Assembly (NCBI GenBank): GCA_023621995.1
Contig: JAMOAB010000069.1
Span: 1-52,996 of the forward strand
Length of the DNA: 52,996 nt
Direction: 5' to 3'
DNA from: Bacillota bacterium
Lineage (GTDB): Bacteria > Bacillota > Clostridia > Caldicoprobacterales > Xylanivirgaceae
The notes under the pieces are model-generated. The model searched no databases. It was not told the origin of the DNA and saw only the letters and a list, made by a program, of their open reading frames with translations. Shown here in pieces: positions 39,692-48,274 of this stretch. The position numbers and the translations under genes were made by a program. The stretch's first letter is position 1. The number at the start of each line of letters is the position of its first letter.

Positions 39692-39973
39692 TTATAACTT
39701 ATCAATGTATTGCTTTGCTTCTATTAAATCCATACCCGTTGCTTCTCTCATTTTCTTAACCGCCTCAACTTCTTTTCCACTATTTTTTAAATGAAGTATA
39801 GATTTTTTTACATCATCTGAAAGAAACTGACTAGATAATTTTTGATTTTCCGTAGCATTACATAAGTTGTTAATTTGTTTTTGCTGACATTTCACTTGTT
39901 TCTTTAATTTAGCAATTTCAATATGTGCTAACATTATCAAAATAAGCAATACAACTAATATTCCATATTCCAT
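39692..39973 (-). CDS. Small membrane protein with ribosomal L7/L12-like C-terminal domain
   Basis: 93 residues, apparently intact, with an AAGGAGG site before ATG 39973. One N-terminal membrane helix (GILVVLLILIMLAHIEIA) is followed by a coiled, basic region (KLKKQVKCQQKQINNL) and a C-terminal domain VEAVKKMREATGMDLIEAKQYIDKL. The last part matches the L7/L12 C-terminal fold, which binds translation factors. Such fusions occur as hypothetical proteins in Firmicutes, and their role is not known. Unlike every neighbour in the element remnant it has no stop or shift, so it may be under selection or a later arrival. Confidence 0.75.
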   Translation of the reverse strand: MEYGILVVLLILIMLAHIEIAKLKKQVKCQQKQINNLCNATENQKLSSQFLSDDVKKSILHLKNSGKEVEAVKKMREATGMDLIEAKQYIDKL

Positions 39974-40101
39974 TAATAGTACCTCCTTGTAAATCTCAAA
40001 TAAGTCAATTCCAATTTTCTGCTTTACATATTCACATTATACCATTCCCATATAAGCACTACAATAAAATTTTTATGCCCCGATAATCTTATTGAACAGT
40101 T

Positions 40102-40385
40102 TCAGCAATACATCCTTATATATGCACCGTCTAATAGATAGCCGTTTCTAAAATTTGTATTAATATCAACACAATAGGCAGTTTTACCATCAACTTTCAT
40201 CATGCCCTCATTGGATGTTGAACCGATAGAACCGTCGTTCATTATTTTTTCAATGATACCGACACACTGGTTGACTCTGTCCAGTATTGCTTTTCAGACA
40301 CATGAACCGTTGTCATTGGTAGTGAAGTTGCTATAGTGACAAAGGCAAGAAAGCCCGTGCATAATCGCTTTAATATCTTTGTCAT
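40102..40385 (-). pseudogene. N-terminal fragment of a TQXA/thioester-domain surface protein
   Basis: ATG at 40385 with AAAGGAGC upstream. A signal peptide-like start (MTKILKRLCTGFLAFVTIATS) ends near VHVSEKQYW. After a frameshift at about 40282 the reading resumes as VGIIEKIMNDGSIGSTSN and KVDGKTAYCVDINTNF, the cysteine that opens the TQXA thioester domain of Gram-positive adhesins in conjugative elements. It stops after about 40 more codons, so the rest of the adhesin is lost. Confidence 0.7.
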
Positions 40386-40440
40386 AATTCTTAATGCTCC
40401 TTTCATTTTAGGTAATAAAATAGCCATCCAATAAGAACGG

Positions 40441-40796
40441 CTGGAAATAGAAAAGGAACATCATTTTAGGCGTTCCATAGTCTATGATGTATTCAATTTT
40501 TTCTTGTCTCAATACTGATGTGTTTTTGTCATAAGTCCGCATATTTCAGGCAATCCCATATATCAAAGCTCTATCCGTGGTAGTATATCAGTAGTATTTC
40601 AATAGTTCAAAGTCCTCAAATGTACCTTTAAATGAATGTTTTTGGTGGATAGCTTAAGAAAATAGGCCATTATACAAACGCTATTTTTCATATATATTAT
40701 ACATGAAAGTCCTGACAATTATTCTATGCCTATTATCTTTGTTTCCCAATATAACTCTATAATATGGATAGCCACTATTGATATTAAAAAATGAGT
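40441..40796. other. Non-coding border between the element remnant and the lytic transglycosylase
   Basis: About 350 bases without a complete gene. On the - strand fragments such as VLRQEKIEYIIDYGTPKMMF and FKGTFEDFELLKYY look protein-like but are interrupted. They may be part of the decayed element. No terminal repeat was recognised. Confidence 0.4.
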
Positions 40797-40824
40797 TTGA
40801 AATACCCCAGTAGAGTATTATAAA
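40797..40824 (+). promoter_or_regulatory. Candidate promoter of the lytic transglycosylase
   Basis: TTGAAA (40797-40802), 16-base spacer, TATAAA (40819-40824), 69 bases before the ATG at 40893. Confidence 0.6.
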
Positions 40825-40892
40825 ATAGGAGTCTATTCCTACTGGTGTTAAATTGTGTCAGATGCTATAATATATATCAAGGGGTGAATACA

Positions 40893-41597
40893 ATGTATTC
40901 AGTTGGAGATATAATGGCTCAAAAGGTGGGAGATATACAAAGTCGCCTACCCTATGGTGTCACCATAGGAGGTAATAGAGTCACAGGGAATAGAGCTGTA
41001 GGTTCACTACCTACATACGACCAAACGGCAAACTCTACGAAAGATGAAGATATGAGCTTTGACAGTATACTCAAAGAGGTGTTAGAGACCCATAGGGTCA
41101 ATCCCCCTACATATTTCAATACATATACGCCTTCTACCATGTCTATAAATCCATCTATAAACAATACATATAGAGATACTACCCAGGCATTGAACACAGA
41201 TTACGACAGTATAATAGATGGGGTGGCTAGCCGATATGGTGTATCTTCTGACCTGATAAGGGCAGTTATTATGGCAGAGTCTGGATTTAATTCTGACGTA
41301 GTATCCCACGCCGGCGCAATGGGGCTTATGCAGCTCATGCCTGCAACTGCCAGAGGGTTAAACGTATTAAACCCCTTTGATCCAGAAGAAAATATCGATG
41401 GGGGAGTTAGATATCTAAAGACTCAGCTCGACAGATTCGACGGCAATCTAGACCTAGCCTTGGCAGCTTATAACTGGGGCCCTAACAATGTCATAAAAAA
41501 CAATCTTACTAATTTAAACGATCCTGCTCAATTTGCCAAGTTACCAAATGAGACACAAAATTATATAAGAAGGATACGCAGTTATATGGGCATATAA
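40893..41597 (+). CDS. Lytic transglycosylase (SLT domain)
   Basis: 234 residues from ATG 40893, which has AAGGGGTG upstream (a longer frame from 40845 lacks a site). It cuts peptidoglycan glycan strands, forming 1,6-anhydro ends. The SLT domain covers about residues 105-234: catalytic glutamate in [38 protein letters not shown] and [13 protein letters not shown]. There is no signal peptide or membrane helix. The first 100 residues are low-complexity and Ser/Thr/Asn-rich, so export might be non-classical, or the enzyme could act within a flagellar or sporulation setting. The stop codon lies inside a 21-bp hairpin. Confidence 0.9.
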   Translation: MYSVGDIMAQKVGDIQSRLPYGVTIGGNRVTGNRAVGSLPTYDQTANSTKDEDMSFDSILKEVLETHRVNPPTYFNTYTPSTMSINPSINNTYRDTTQALNTDYDSIIDGVASRYGVSSDLIRAVIMAESGFNSDVVSHAGAMGLMQLMPATARGLNVLNPFDPEENIDGGVRYLKTQLDRFDGNLDLALAAYNWGPNNVIKNNLTNLNDPAQFAKLPNETQNYIRRIRSYMGI

Positions 41598-41611
41598 CTG
41601 CGTATCCTTCT
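41568..41611 (+). terminator. 21-bp perfect hairpin containing the transglycosylase stop codon
   Basis: The arm runs from 41568 to 41588 and begins AGAAGGATACGCAG. The loop is only GG. The TAA at 41595-41597 is in the right arm. No long T tract follows (TCTTACAGCC), so termination efficiency is uncertain. Confidence 0.7.
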
Positions 41612-41654
41612 TACAGCCATAAAAACTAAGCTATAAATAGAGAAACTACAATGC

Positions 41655-41702
41655 ACTAAAAAAGCTATGCACCACCTGCAGATGGCGCATAGCTTTTTTA
41701 GT
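41655..41702 (-). terminator. Terminator after the third oxidoreductase
   Basis: Arms ACTAAAAAAGCTATGC and GCATAGCTTTTTTAGT with an inner CCA/TGG pairing, A and T runs at the ends, 32 bases after the oxidoreductase stop at 41735. Confidence 0.88.
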
Positions 41703-41734
41703 TTGATATCCGTTCTATATCTATAGCTTTGTAT

Positions 41735-42802
41735 CTATTTTATATCTATCTCTTTACCAGTCTCAGCTGACTTGTATATAGCATCTAATATCTTCATAAC
41801 CTCAAGACCATCCTCTGCAGGACAGCGGCATGGGATTCCCTTCTGTATACACTCTACGAAATGGGCAGTCTCTCTATCGAATATTATTCCAAAGCCATCA
41901 TTTGGAGTAAATACAGGCTCCCAATTTACCATAAACTCGTCCTTATCTCCAGCTATCTGAAGCTTTGGCTCCAATGATATGCCTGCATGTGATCCATAGA
42001 GCTCAAGGTATGTCTGCCCTTCCTTAACATGTTGTACCCAACTAGTCTCTATAAATATGGTTGCACCATTGTCGAATTTTATAACCCCAATGGCCGAATC
42101 CTCCACATTGTTTATAAACTCTCCGCTCTTCGAGTGATCAGCAGCTACATATTCGCCTGTTGGATCAATATCAGTTCTAGATGCTATCTTATCGAATGTA
42201 GCACCATAAGCTGACACTGCCTTTGGCTTACCCATAACATAGCGTACCTGATCTATTACATGAACACCTAAATCTATAAGTGGACCGCCACCTGAAAGTT
42301 CTTTATTAGAGAACCAACCACCAGGATTACCCCTTCTACGTGTATAACCTATCTTTCCGTAGTAAACCTCTCCTAGTTCGCCCCTTTCTATAAACCTCTT
42401 TACTGCAGCAGTCTTCTCTTCAAAACGCTTTACAAAACCTATCATGAGAAGCTTACCACTCTCTTCGGCAACCTTTAACATCTCCTCTGCCTCTTCGGCA
42501 TTCATAGCCATGGGTTTTTCGCAGAGGACGTTTACTCCTGCTTTAAGGGCAGCTATAGATGCAGGTGCATGTGCATTGTTCCATGTACATACACTCACTC
42601 CATCTAGCTCCACGCTATTTAGCATTTCGTTGTAATCGGTAAATACATTGGGAATATCATATTTTTCAGCTGCAGCCTTGACACGTTCCTCATTGATATC
42701 ACACGCAGCCACAATTTCTACATTAGGTAATTTTTTATAGCCCTGTATATGGACATTACTTATAGAACCTGTACCTATAATACCAATTTTAACTTTATCC
42801 AT
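41735..42802 (-). CDS. Gfo/Idh/MocA family oxidoreductase (third copy)
   Basis: 355 residues from ATG 42802 (AGGAGGGG, 10-base spacer; the nearer ATG at 42811 is too close to the site). NAD-binding KIGIIGTGSISNVHIQGY, catalytic NVLCEKPMAMNAEEAE, and the substrate domain with GGPLIDLGVHVIDQVRYVMG. It is longer than the copies at 23.0 and 25.1 kb and only loosely related, so it need not share their pathway. It is alone between two terminators. Substrate unknown. Confidence 0.9.
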   Translation of the reverse strand: MDKVKIGIIGTGSISNVHIQGYKKLPNVEIVAACDINEERVKAAAEKYDIPNVFTDYNEMLNSVELDGVSVCTWNNAHAPASIAALKAGVNVLCEKPMAMNAEEAEEMLKVAEESGKLLMIGFVKRFEEKTAAVKRFIERGELGEVYYGKIGYTRRRGNPGGWFSNKELSGGGPLIDLGVHVIDQVRYVMGKPKAVSAYGATFDKIASRTDIDPTGEYVAADHSKSGEFINNVEDSAIGVIKFDNGATIFIETSWVQHVKEGQTYLELYGSHAGISLEPKLQIAGDKDEFMVNWEPVFTPNDGFGIIFDRETAHFVECIQKGIPCRCPAEDGLEVMKILDAIYKSAETGKEIDIK

Positions 42803-42885
42803 GATAAACATACCCCTCCTGTTATGTATATCTATTTTCTTATTATATGATACCATATACAGTTAAAAACTGCTACACCAAATGA

Positions 42886-42927
42886 AAAAAGGCTTGAAAT
42901 GTATATCTCCACATTTCAAGCCTTTTT
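42886..42927 (-). terminator. Terminator of the first hsp20
   Basis: 17-bp stem AAAAAGGCTTGAAATGT with its complement, 8-base loop, T tail, 6 bases after the hsp20 stop. Confidence 0.93.
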
Positions 42928-42933
42928 AAAATC

Positions 42934-43404
42934 TTATTTAATGTCTATCTTTCTACCTCGTCTTCTATTTTCCTTACTCTTTGGTAATGTAATCTTCAGT
43001 ACTCCATTTTTGTATTCTGCTACCACATCTTCATGCTCTATACCTTCCACTATAAAACTCCTTGCAGTTTGACCATATCGTCTCTCTCTTCGAATATAGT
43101 TTTCACCCTGTTCTTCTACCTTCTCATCTTTCTTAGCCATAATGGTTAAACGATCATCTACAAGTTCTATTTCTATATCATTTTTATCAAAGCCTGGCAT
43201 ATCTGCTTCTATAATATATTCCTTATCATTTTCCTTTATATCTGCCCTAATACATGTATCAAAATCTGTAGGAAAACCCATATTGAAAAAGTCATCAACA
43301 TAGTTGAAGAAATTATCTACATAGCTAGTAAAAGCATCTTCAAAGGTGTCAAAGGGACTAAGCCCTCGCCTTCTGTTGATTGGTACCATGTCTCTTTTTC
43401 TCAT
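42934..43404 (-). CDS. Small heat-shock protein Hsp20 (copy 1)
   Basis: 156 residues with an alpha-crystallin domain (about 48-145): YIIEADMPGFDKNDIEIELV, NYIRRERRYGQTARSFIVEG and YKNGVLKITLPKSKE. It is a holdase chaperone forming oligomers on unfolding proteins. The N-terminal arm is rich in Phe/Asp (FEDAFTSYVDNFFNYVDD). It ends in basic RRRGRKIDIK, with an I-x-I anchor (IDI). A strong promoter, TTGACT-17-TATAAT, lies 37 bases upstream. There is no CIRCE repeat, so HrcA control is not seen. A closely related copy is at 47.7 kb. Confidence 0.95.
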   Translation of the reverse strand: MRKRDMVPINRRRGLSPFDTFEDAFTSYVDNFFNYVDDFFNMGFPTDFDTCIRADIKENDKEYIIEADMPGFDKNDIEIELVDDRLTIMAKKDEKVEEQGENYIRRERRYGQTARSFIVEGIEHEDVVAEYKNGVLKITLPKSKENRRRGRKIDIK

Positions 43405-43440
43405 ATTCCATTCTCCTTTCTCTATCTTTCTTCAATTATC

Positions 43441-43469
43441 ATTATACAGTGTAGGTCAAAGATAGTCAA
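43441..43469 (-). promoter_or_regulatory. Sigma-A promoter of hsp20 copy 1
   Basis: On the - strand TTGACT (43464-43469), 17-base spacer, TATAAT (43441-43446). The -35 overlaps GTCAA repeats at about 43454, 43465 and 43470 on the + strand that may be regulatory. Confidence 0.8.
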
Positions 43470-43568
43470 AGTCAATAAAGCAGTGATTCTTTGGGATAGA
43501 TCCCCTCATAACCTATCCCACCTAATCTTATTGAAAATTCTGACCATTACTTACCTTTATGGAGAAAT

Positions 43569-44861
43569 TCATGCCAATATGGAATTTATATTTATAGTTC
43601 CAAGCCTTCTTATATTGAGTACAGTAACTGAGCCCTTACCAAATATCTCCTCTATCATATATTTATAATCATGGATTACATGCCTAGGTAGATATGCTTG
43701 TATGGTTCCGGCAAAGCCCCCTCCATGAACTCTGCATGCACCTTCTACCCCTCTTTTTTCTATGAATTGTTCTGTAAGGGCAAGACAAAGGGTAATACCT
43801 TGCTCTTCAGGGTTATGTGGTGCATATACATTTTGTAGCCATCTCCACGAGCTACTTCCAGATTGATTTACTAGCTGTAGAAATGCAGAAAAATCATTTT
43901 CTTTAAGGGCAGCTACCTGTTTTTCTACCCTATTATTTTCTTCGAAGAAATGCATTGCCCTAAGTATTGCCCTGTCTCCTACTTTTTCTCTAAGCATAGG
44001 TATATTATCTATAAGGTCCTCCATGGAAAATTCTCTACATACACTTCCTCCCATTACCCTTGCAACTTTCCTCATCTCCCTTGGCACTGCAGCGTAATCT
44101 TCTGTAAGATCTGCATGATTGCCACCTGTATCTACCACAATGAGGTCATAGCCCTGTTCCCCTATGTCAAAGTCTATCTTCTCAACTACAGGATTGGCTT
44201 CATCTTCAAAGTCAATTGTGACAAACCCACCTACAGCGCATGCCATTTGGTCCATAAGTCCACATGGTTTACCAAAAAACTCATTCTCTGCATATTGACC
44301 AATTTGAGCAAGTAGCTTAGGATCTACTTCTCCCCCATTGTATAGATGACTAAATATGGTGCCAATTAAAACTTCTATAGATGCTGAAGAACTAAGCCCT
44401 GAACCAGGCAGCACCTCACTGGCTATATATGCATCAAATCCGCCAATCTCAAAACCCAGCTGGCCAAATCTAGCAGCAATGCCCCTTATAAGGCTAGTAG
44501 TTGTCCCCTCTTCCCCCTCTACAGGCTCTAATATATTTAAATCAGCTATAAAGGGATCTTTAAAGCCTTTAGAATAGATTGTGACAGTTTTATCTTGCCT
44601 AGGTCTGGAAACTGCAATAGAATCTAAATTCACTCCTGCTGCAAGTACCTTGCCTAAGTTGTGATCGGTATGGTTGCCACCGATCTCCGCCCTCCCTGGT
44701 GTGCTAAAAAGTTCTAACTCATTACCGTCATAGCTAAATAGCCTTTTAAATTCTGCAATACTATTACTGTATCTCTGGGTCTGCCTATCAATTGCAGTCT
44801 CATCTTGTCCATAGAGGGATTTAAACAATCCAATAATTCTATCATCAAATACAAACGACAC
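43569..44861 (-). CDS. galK: Galactokinase
   Basis: 430 residues. It phosphorylates alpha-galactose to galactose-1-phosphate with ATP. The preferred start is GTG 44861 (GAGGAGG, 7-base spacer; TTG at 44867 is open but too close). The galactose signature reads PGRAEIGGNHTDHNLG, a variant of GRxNLIGEHxDY. The ATP loop is LPGSGLSSSAS, and HGGGFAGTI closes the GHMP fold. It lies 12 bases after galE, in the operon galE-galK, divergent from galT. Length is slightly above the 390-residue standard. Confidence 0.95.
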   Translation of the reverse strand: MSFVFDDRIIGLFKSLYGQDETAIDRQTQRYSNSIAEFKRLFSYDGNELELFSTPGRAEIGGNHTDHNLGKVLAAGVNLDSIAVSRPRQDKTVTIYSKGFKDPFIADLNILEPVEGEEGTTTSLIRGIAARFGQLGFEIGGFDAYIASEVLPGSGLSSSASIEVLIGTIFSHLYNGGEVDPKLLAQIGQYAENEFFGKPCGLMDQMACAVGGFVTIDFEDEANPVVEKIDFDIGEQGYDLIVVDTGGNHADLTEDYAAVPREMRKVARVMGGSVCREFSMEDLIDNIPMLREKVGDRAILRAMHFFEENNRVEKQVAALKENDFSAFLQLVNQSGSSSWRWLQNVYAPHNPEEQGITLCLALTEQFIEKRGVEGACRVHGGGFAGTIQAYLPRHVIHDYKYMIEEIFGKGSVTVLNIRRLGTININSILA

Positions 44862-44873
44862 GGCCAAACCTCC

Positions 44874-45866
44874 TCATCTATCGTCAAAACCATTTGGATT
44901 TTTTGAATGCCAGTTCCAGGCACTCTCTACTATGTCATCTATAGTATTGTATCTTGGCATCCAGCCTAGTTCATCCATTATCTTCTTTGAGCTTGCAACT
45001 AATACAGCTGGATCTCCAAGTCGTCTAGACGCCTCTTCACTTGGTATCTCTCTGCCAGTAACCCTCTCCACTGTCTCAATTACTTCCCTAACTGAAAAGC
45101 CCTTTCCATTCCCTAGGTTATATGCCCTTGATGGTCCTCCGTTTATTAGCCAATCCAGCGCTAATATATGGGCCTTTGCAAGGTCGGTCACATGTATATA
45201 GTCCCTTATACAAGTGCCATCAGGAGTAGGGTAATTGGTTCCAAATATTTTGATCTTATCCCGCTTTCCTAGAGCTACCTCCATTATAATGGGTATTAAA
45301 TGGGTCTCTGGAGTGTGATCCTCGCCTATATCACCACTTACATGAGCGCCGGCCGCATTGAAATATCTAAGTGCTATATGTTTTATTCCATAGGCAACAT
45401 CATAGTCTACCAATATCTTCTCCATCATCAGTTTTGTTCTTCCATATACACTGGTAGGATTTTGTGGACATCTCTCGGTTATGGGTACCTCCTGTGCCTC
45501 TCCATATGTGGCCGCCGACGATGAAAATACTATCTTCCTTACATCACAGTCCTTCATTGCCTTGAGAAGGCTAAGTGTTCCCACCACATTATTGTAATAA
45601 TATTTCTCAGGATTTGCCATAGATTCACTAACCTGGCTATCAGCTGCAAAATGTATTACTGAATCAATATCATATTTGAGCATTGTATCCTTGAGTTTTT
45701 CATAGTCACTAATATCGCCTATTACTAGACGAGTATCTCCCCCTATTGCTTTACTATGGCCCCTTGATAGGTTATCATAGACAACCACACCTCTATCTTC
45801 ATCTGTAAGCTCCCTAACTGTATGGCTGCCTATATAACCTGCACCACCTGTCACAAGTATTGCCAT
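44874..45866 (-). CDS. galE: UDP-glucose 4-epimerase
   Basis: 330 residues, NAD-dependent SDR that interconverts UDP-galactose and UDP-glucose. NAD motif GGAGYIGSHTVREL, the catalytic region SSSAATYGE with the YGRTK motif (TSVYGRTKLMMEK), and RYFNAAGA. ATG at 45866 has an AAAGGAG site. It leads the galEK operon. The 189 bases to galT contain AT-rich divergent promoter sequence without a clear GalR operator. Confidence 0.97.
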   Translation of the reverse strand: MAILVTGGAGYIGSHTVRELTDEDRGVVVYDNLSRGHSKAIGGDTRLVIGDISDYEKLKDTMLKYDIDSVIHFAADSQVSESMANPEKYYYNNVVGTLSLLKAMKDCDVRKIVFSSSAATYGEAQEVPITERCPQNPTSVYGRTKLMMEKILVDYDVAYGIKHIALRYFNAAGAHVSGDIGEDHTPETHLIPIIMEVALGKRDKIKIFGTNYPTPDGTCIRDYIHVTDLAKAHILALDWLINGGPSRAYNLGNGKGFSVREVIETVERVTGREIPSEEASRRLGDPAVLVASSKKIMDELGWMPRYNTIDDIVESAWNWHSKNPNGFDDR

Positions 45867-46055
45867 AAAAATTCTCCTTTCATACTACTCATAAGATTGT
45901 GTAAAATCAAAAAACACATTATAATAGTAATATAACATATTTAAAATATAAGTAAACAGTTTGAAAAGTCTATATTCAATATTTTTTATGGATAAAATAT
46001 CATAATACTAATGATAGCCTCATAAAAACTATAACATATTTAAAGGAGTGTTCAA

Positions 46056-47636
46056 ATGTACAATAAAAGTGACCAAAGGGCCCTATACCTAATTGAAAAG
46101 CTGATACAATTTGGAATTCAAAACCATATGGTAGATAAGTGGGATATTACATATACTCGTAATCGATTGCTCCAACTGTTTGAGCTAGATGCCCCCTACA
46201 AAGGAGAGTTTGATGTAAATACAGAAAAAATTCCTGAAACTGCCACACCCATACTAGAGGAGCTACTAGATTATGCATATTCTAAAAAGTTAATCCCCCA
46301 CAACAATTCTACATATCGAGACCTATTTGATACTAGAATAATGGGTATCTTAATGCCCAAACCCTCTGAACTGATAGAGAGATTTGACAGAATTAAGAAA
46401 AGAGAAGGTATAGAGGCAGCCACAGAAGATTTTTATACCCTATGTCAAAAAAGTGACTATATAAGGGTTAGTAGAATTGCCAAGAATATAAAATGGAATT
46501 ATGAAAGCCCCTTTGGGAATCTTGAGATTACTATAAACTTGACCAAACCTGAAAAGGATCCAAAAGAGATTGCTGCCCTAAAGACAGCACCGCAAGTGGG
46601 ATATCCTAAATGTGTACTCTGCCCTGAAAATGTAGGATATGGGGGAAGGGTCAACCATCCTCCACGTCAAACTCTTCGTACTCTCCCCCTAACACTAGAT
46701 GGACAGAGATGGTACTTCCAGTATTCCCCTTATGTGTACTACAATGAACACTGTATAGTACTCAGCGAAAATCACGTACCTATGAAGATATGTAAGGAGA
46801 CATTTGTAAGACTACTTGAATTTCTCGATCATTTTCCCCACTATTTTATAGGCTCAAATGCCGATCTACCAATAGTAGGAGGATCAATACTCAACCATGA
46901 CCATTTCCAAGGCGGACACTATACTTTTCCCATGGAGAAGGCAGGTATAGAATATAGTGTAGAGTCAGATTGTTATCCCAATATAGATATGGGCGTCGTA
47001 AACTGGCCCATGTCAACACTGCGCCTTACATCCCGAAGTAGGGAAGAACTTATAGAAGCATGCTCACACATATTAGATATATGGCGCAACTACTCTGATC
47101 CTTCTGTAGACATAGTGGCAAACACTAAAGATAGAGATGGCAATATTGTAAACCATAATACCATAACCCCTATAGCACGAAAAAATAGTAAGGGACAGTT
47201 TGAAATAGATCTTGTATTTAGAAACAATAGAACCACTGGCAATCATCCCTTGGGTATATTCCATCCCCATGCCCCTCTACATCACATAAAAAAGGAAAAC
47301 ATCGGACTCATTGAAGTCATGGGGCTATTTATACTTCCAGGAAGGCTTAAAGATGAGCTTACAGCTATAGAGAATATACTCACTGGCAAGATTGACATTA
47401 CAGATGAATTAAATGACGAGGGTCATCCATTAAACAAGCATCTTCCCTGGATACATGAACTTATAGATACACATGGTACAGGCTTAAGTGAAGACAGGGC
47501 GCACAGAGTCCTATTAGATGGTGTGGGAGATAAATGTACTAGGGTACTGGAAGATGCAGGAGTATTTAAGACAACTAAAGAAGGCAGGAAAGCCTTTAAT
47601 CGTTTCCTAGCAAAATGTAATATACATGCAGAATAG
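46056..47636 (+). CDS. galT: Galactose-1-phosphate uridylyltransferase, class II
   Basis: 526 residues. Swaps UMP between UDP-glucose and galactose-1-phosphate. This is the long class II form of Firmicutes, unlike the 350-residue class I enzyme. The active-site histidine region is GSILNHDHFQGGHY (H-x-H). ENVGYGGRVNHPPRQTLR and GIFHPHAPLHHIKKENIGLIE bind nucleotide and phosphate. ATG at 46056 has AAAGGAG. It is divergent from galEK, so the three Leloir genes can be controlled from one shared region. It ends in a GC-rich terminator. Confidence 0.97.
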   Translation: MYNKSDQRALYLIEKLIQFGIQNHMVDKWDITYTRNRLLQLFELDAPYKGEFDVNTEKIPETATPILEELLDYAYSKKLIPHNNSTYRDLFDTRIMGILMPKPSELIERFDRIKKREGIEAATEDFYTLCQKSDYIRVSRIAKNIKWNYESPFGNLEITINLTKPEKDPKEIAALKTAPQVGYPKCVLCPENVGYGGRVNHPPRQTLRTLPLTLDGQRWYFQYSPYVYYNEHCIVLSENHVPMKICKETFVRLLEFLDHFPHYFIGSNADLPIVGGSILNHDHFQGGHYTFPMEKAGIEYSVESDCYPNIDMGVVNWPMSTLRLTSRSREELIEACSHILDIWRNYSDPSVDIVANTKDRDGNIVNHNTITPIARKNSKGQFEIDLVFRNNRTTGNHPLGIFHPHAPLHHIKKENIGLIEVMGLFILPGRLKDELTAIENILTGKIDITDELNDEGHPLNKHLPWIHELIDTHGTGLSEDRAHRVLLDGVGDKCTRVLEDAGVFKTTKEGRKAFNRFLAKCNIHAE

Positions 47637-47638
47637 AA

Positions 47639-47676
47639 AAAAAGTCCGGTATATATTGGGTTATACCGGACTTTTT
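47639..47676. terminator. Terminator of galT (and of hsp20 copy 2)
   Basis: 15-bp stem AAAAAGTCCGGTATA with its complement, 8-base loop, T run on both strands. It separates the converging galT and hsp20 genes. Confidence 0.92.
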
Positions 47677-47691
47677 ATAATCTTCATAGCA

Positions 47692-48174
47692 CTATTGTAT
47701 CTCTATATTTCTACCTCTCTTTATAGCCTCTTCATCCTTAGGTAGGGTAATGGTCAACACTCCATTTTTATATTCAGCCTTTACACCTTCATGAACTATG
47801 CTTTGAACGGAGAAACTTCTTGATACCGTACCATAACGTCTTTCCTTTCTGATATAGTTCCTATCCTCCACATCCATACTCTCATCTTTTTTGGCAGATA
47901 TGGTGAGTTTGTCATCCACAAGCTCTACTTGTATGTCTTTCTTGTCAAAGCCAGGCATATCCGCTTCTATTATATATTCCCTATCAGTCTCCCTTATATC
48001 TGTCTTAATTCCTCCACCACTTAAAAATCCCTGTAAATCTCTGTTGAAAAAGTTATCCATATGCCCTATAAAATCATCTACATATTTATTAAGGGTATTT
48101 TCAAAACGATCATAGGACACAGAATCGCTAAACTTTCGTCTAATGGGCATTATATCTCTATCGTCCATAGCCAT
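47692..48174 (-). CDS. Small heat-shock protein Hsp20 (copy 2)
   Basis: 160 residues, clearly a paralogue of the copy at 42.9 kb: the core YIIEADMPGFDKKDIQVELV, YIRKERRYGTVSRSFSVQSI and YKNGVLTITLPKDEEAIKRG match almost block for block, and it ends in IEIQ (I-x-I anchor). The N-terminal arms differ (a Gly-rich GFLSGGGIKT here), which may tune oligomer size or substrate range. ATG at 48174 follows AAGGAGAATGGCT (a start two codons later, ATGGAC, is also possible). No consensus promoter matching copy 1 is visible, so the pair is probably not regulated identically. Confidence 0.95.
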   Translation of the reverse strand: MAMDDRDIMPIRRKFSDSVSYDRFENTLNKYVDDFIGHMDNFFNRDLQGFLSGGGIKTDIRETDREYIIEADMPGFDKKDIQVELVDDKLTISAKKDESMDVEDRNYIRKERRYGTVSRSFSVQSIVHEGVKAEYKNGVLTITLPKDEEAIKRGRNIEIQ

Positions 48175-48274
48175 TCTCCTTCCATAAAACTTATATTAAC
48201 TCTCAATCTAACTTCTATGCTTAGTTATTACCCTTTTATGTCAGTTTTATGTATAATGAAAAAGAATAGCTGTT

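Larger units (their letters stand above)
37593..40427 (-). mobile_element. Decayed Tn916-type conjugative element remnant
   Basis: About 2.8 kb of minus-strand fragments in the order expected from the integrase end: integrase, excisionase, sigma factor-like regulator, ArdA antirestriction, and a surface protein. All carry stops, frameshifts or truncations. There are no conjugation genes or resistance genes. Between 39600 and 40000 an intact small gene (L7/L12-like) stands out. The attachment repeats were not found. The element inserted next to the ldh promoter. Confidence 0.85.

Noticed and set aside
37541-40844. Search for a CRISPR array or direct repeats in the gene-poor region
   Set aside because: No regularly spaced repeats were seen; the sequence resolves into degraded Tn916-type genes.
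43405-43480. CIRCE element (HrcA operator) before hsp20
   Set aside because: No TTAGCACTC-N9-GAGTGCTAA pattern is present.
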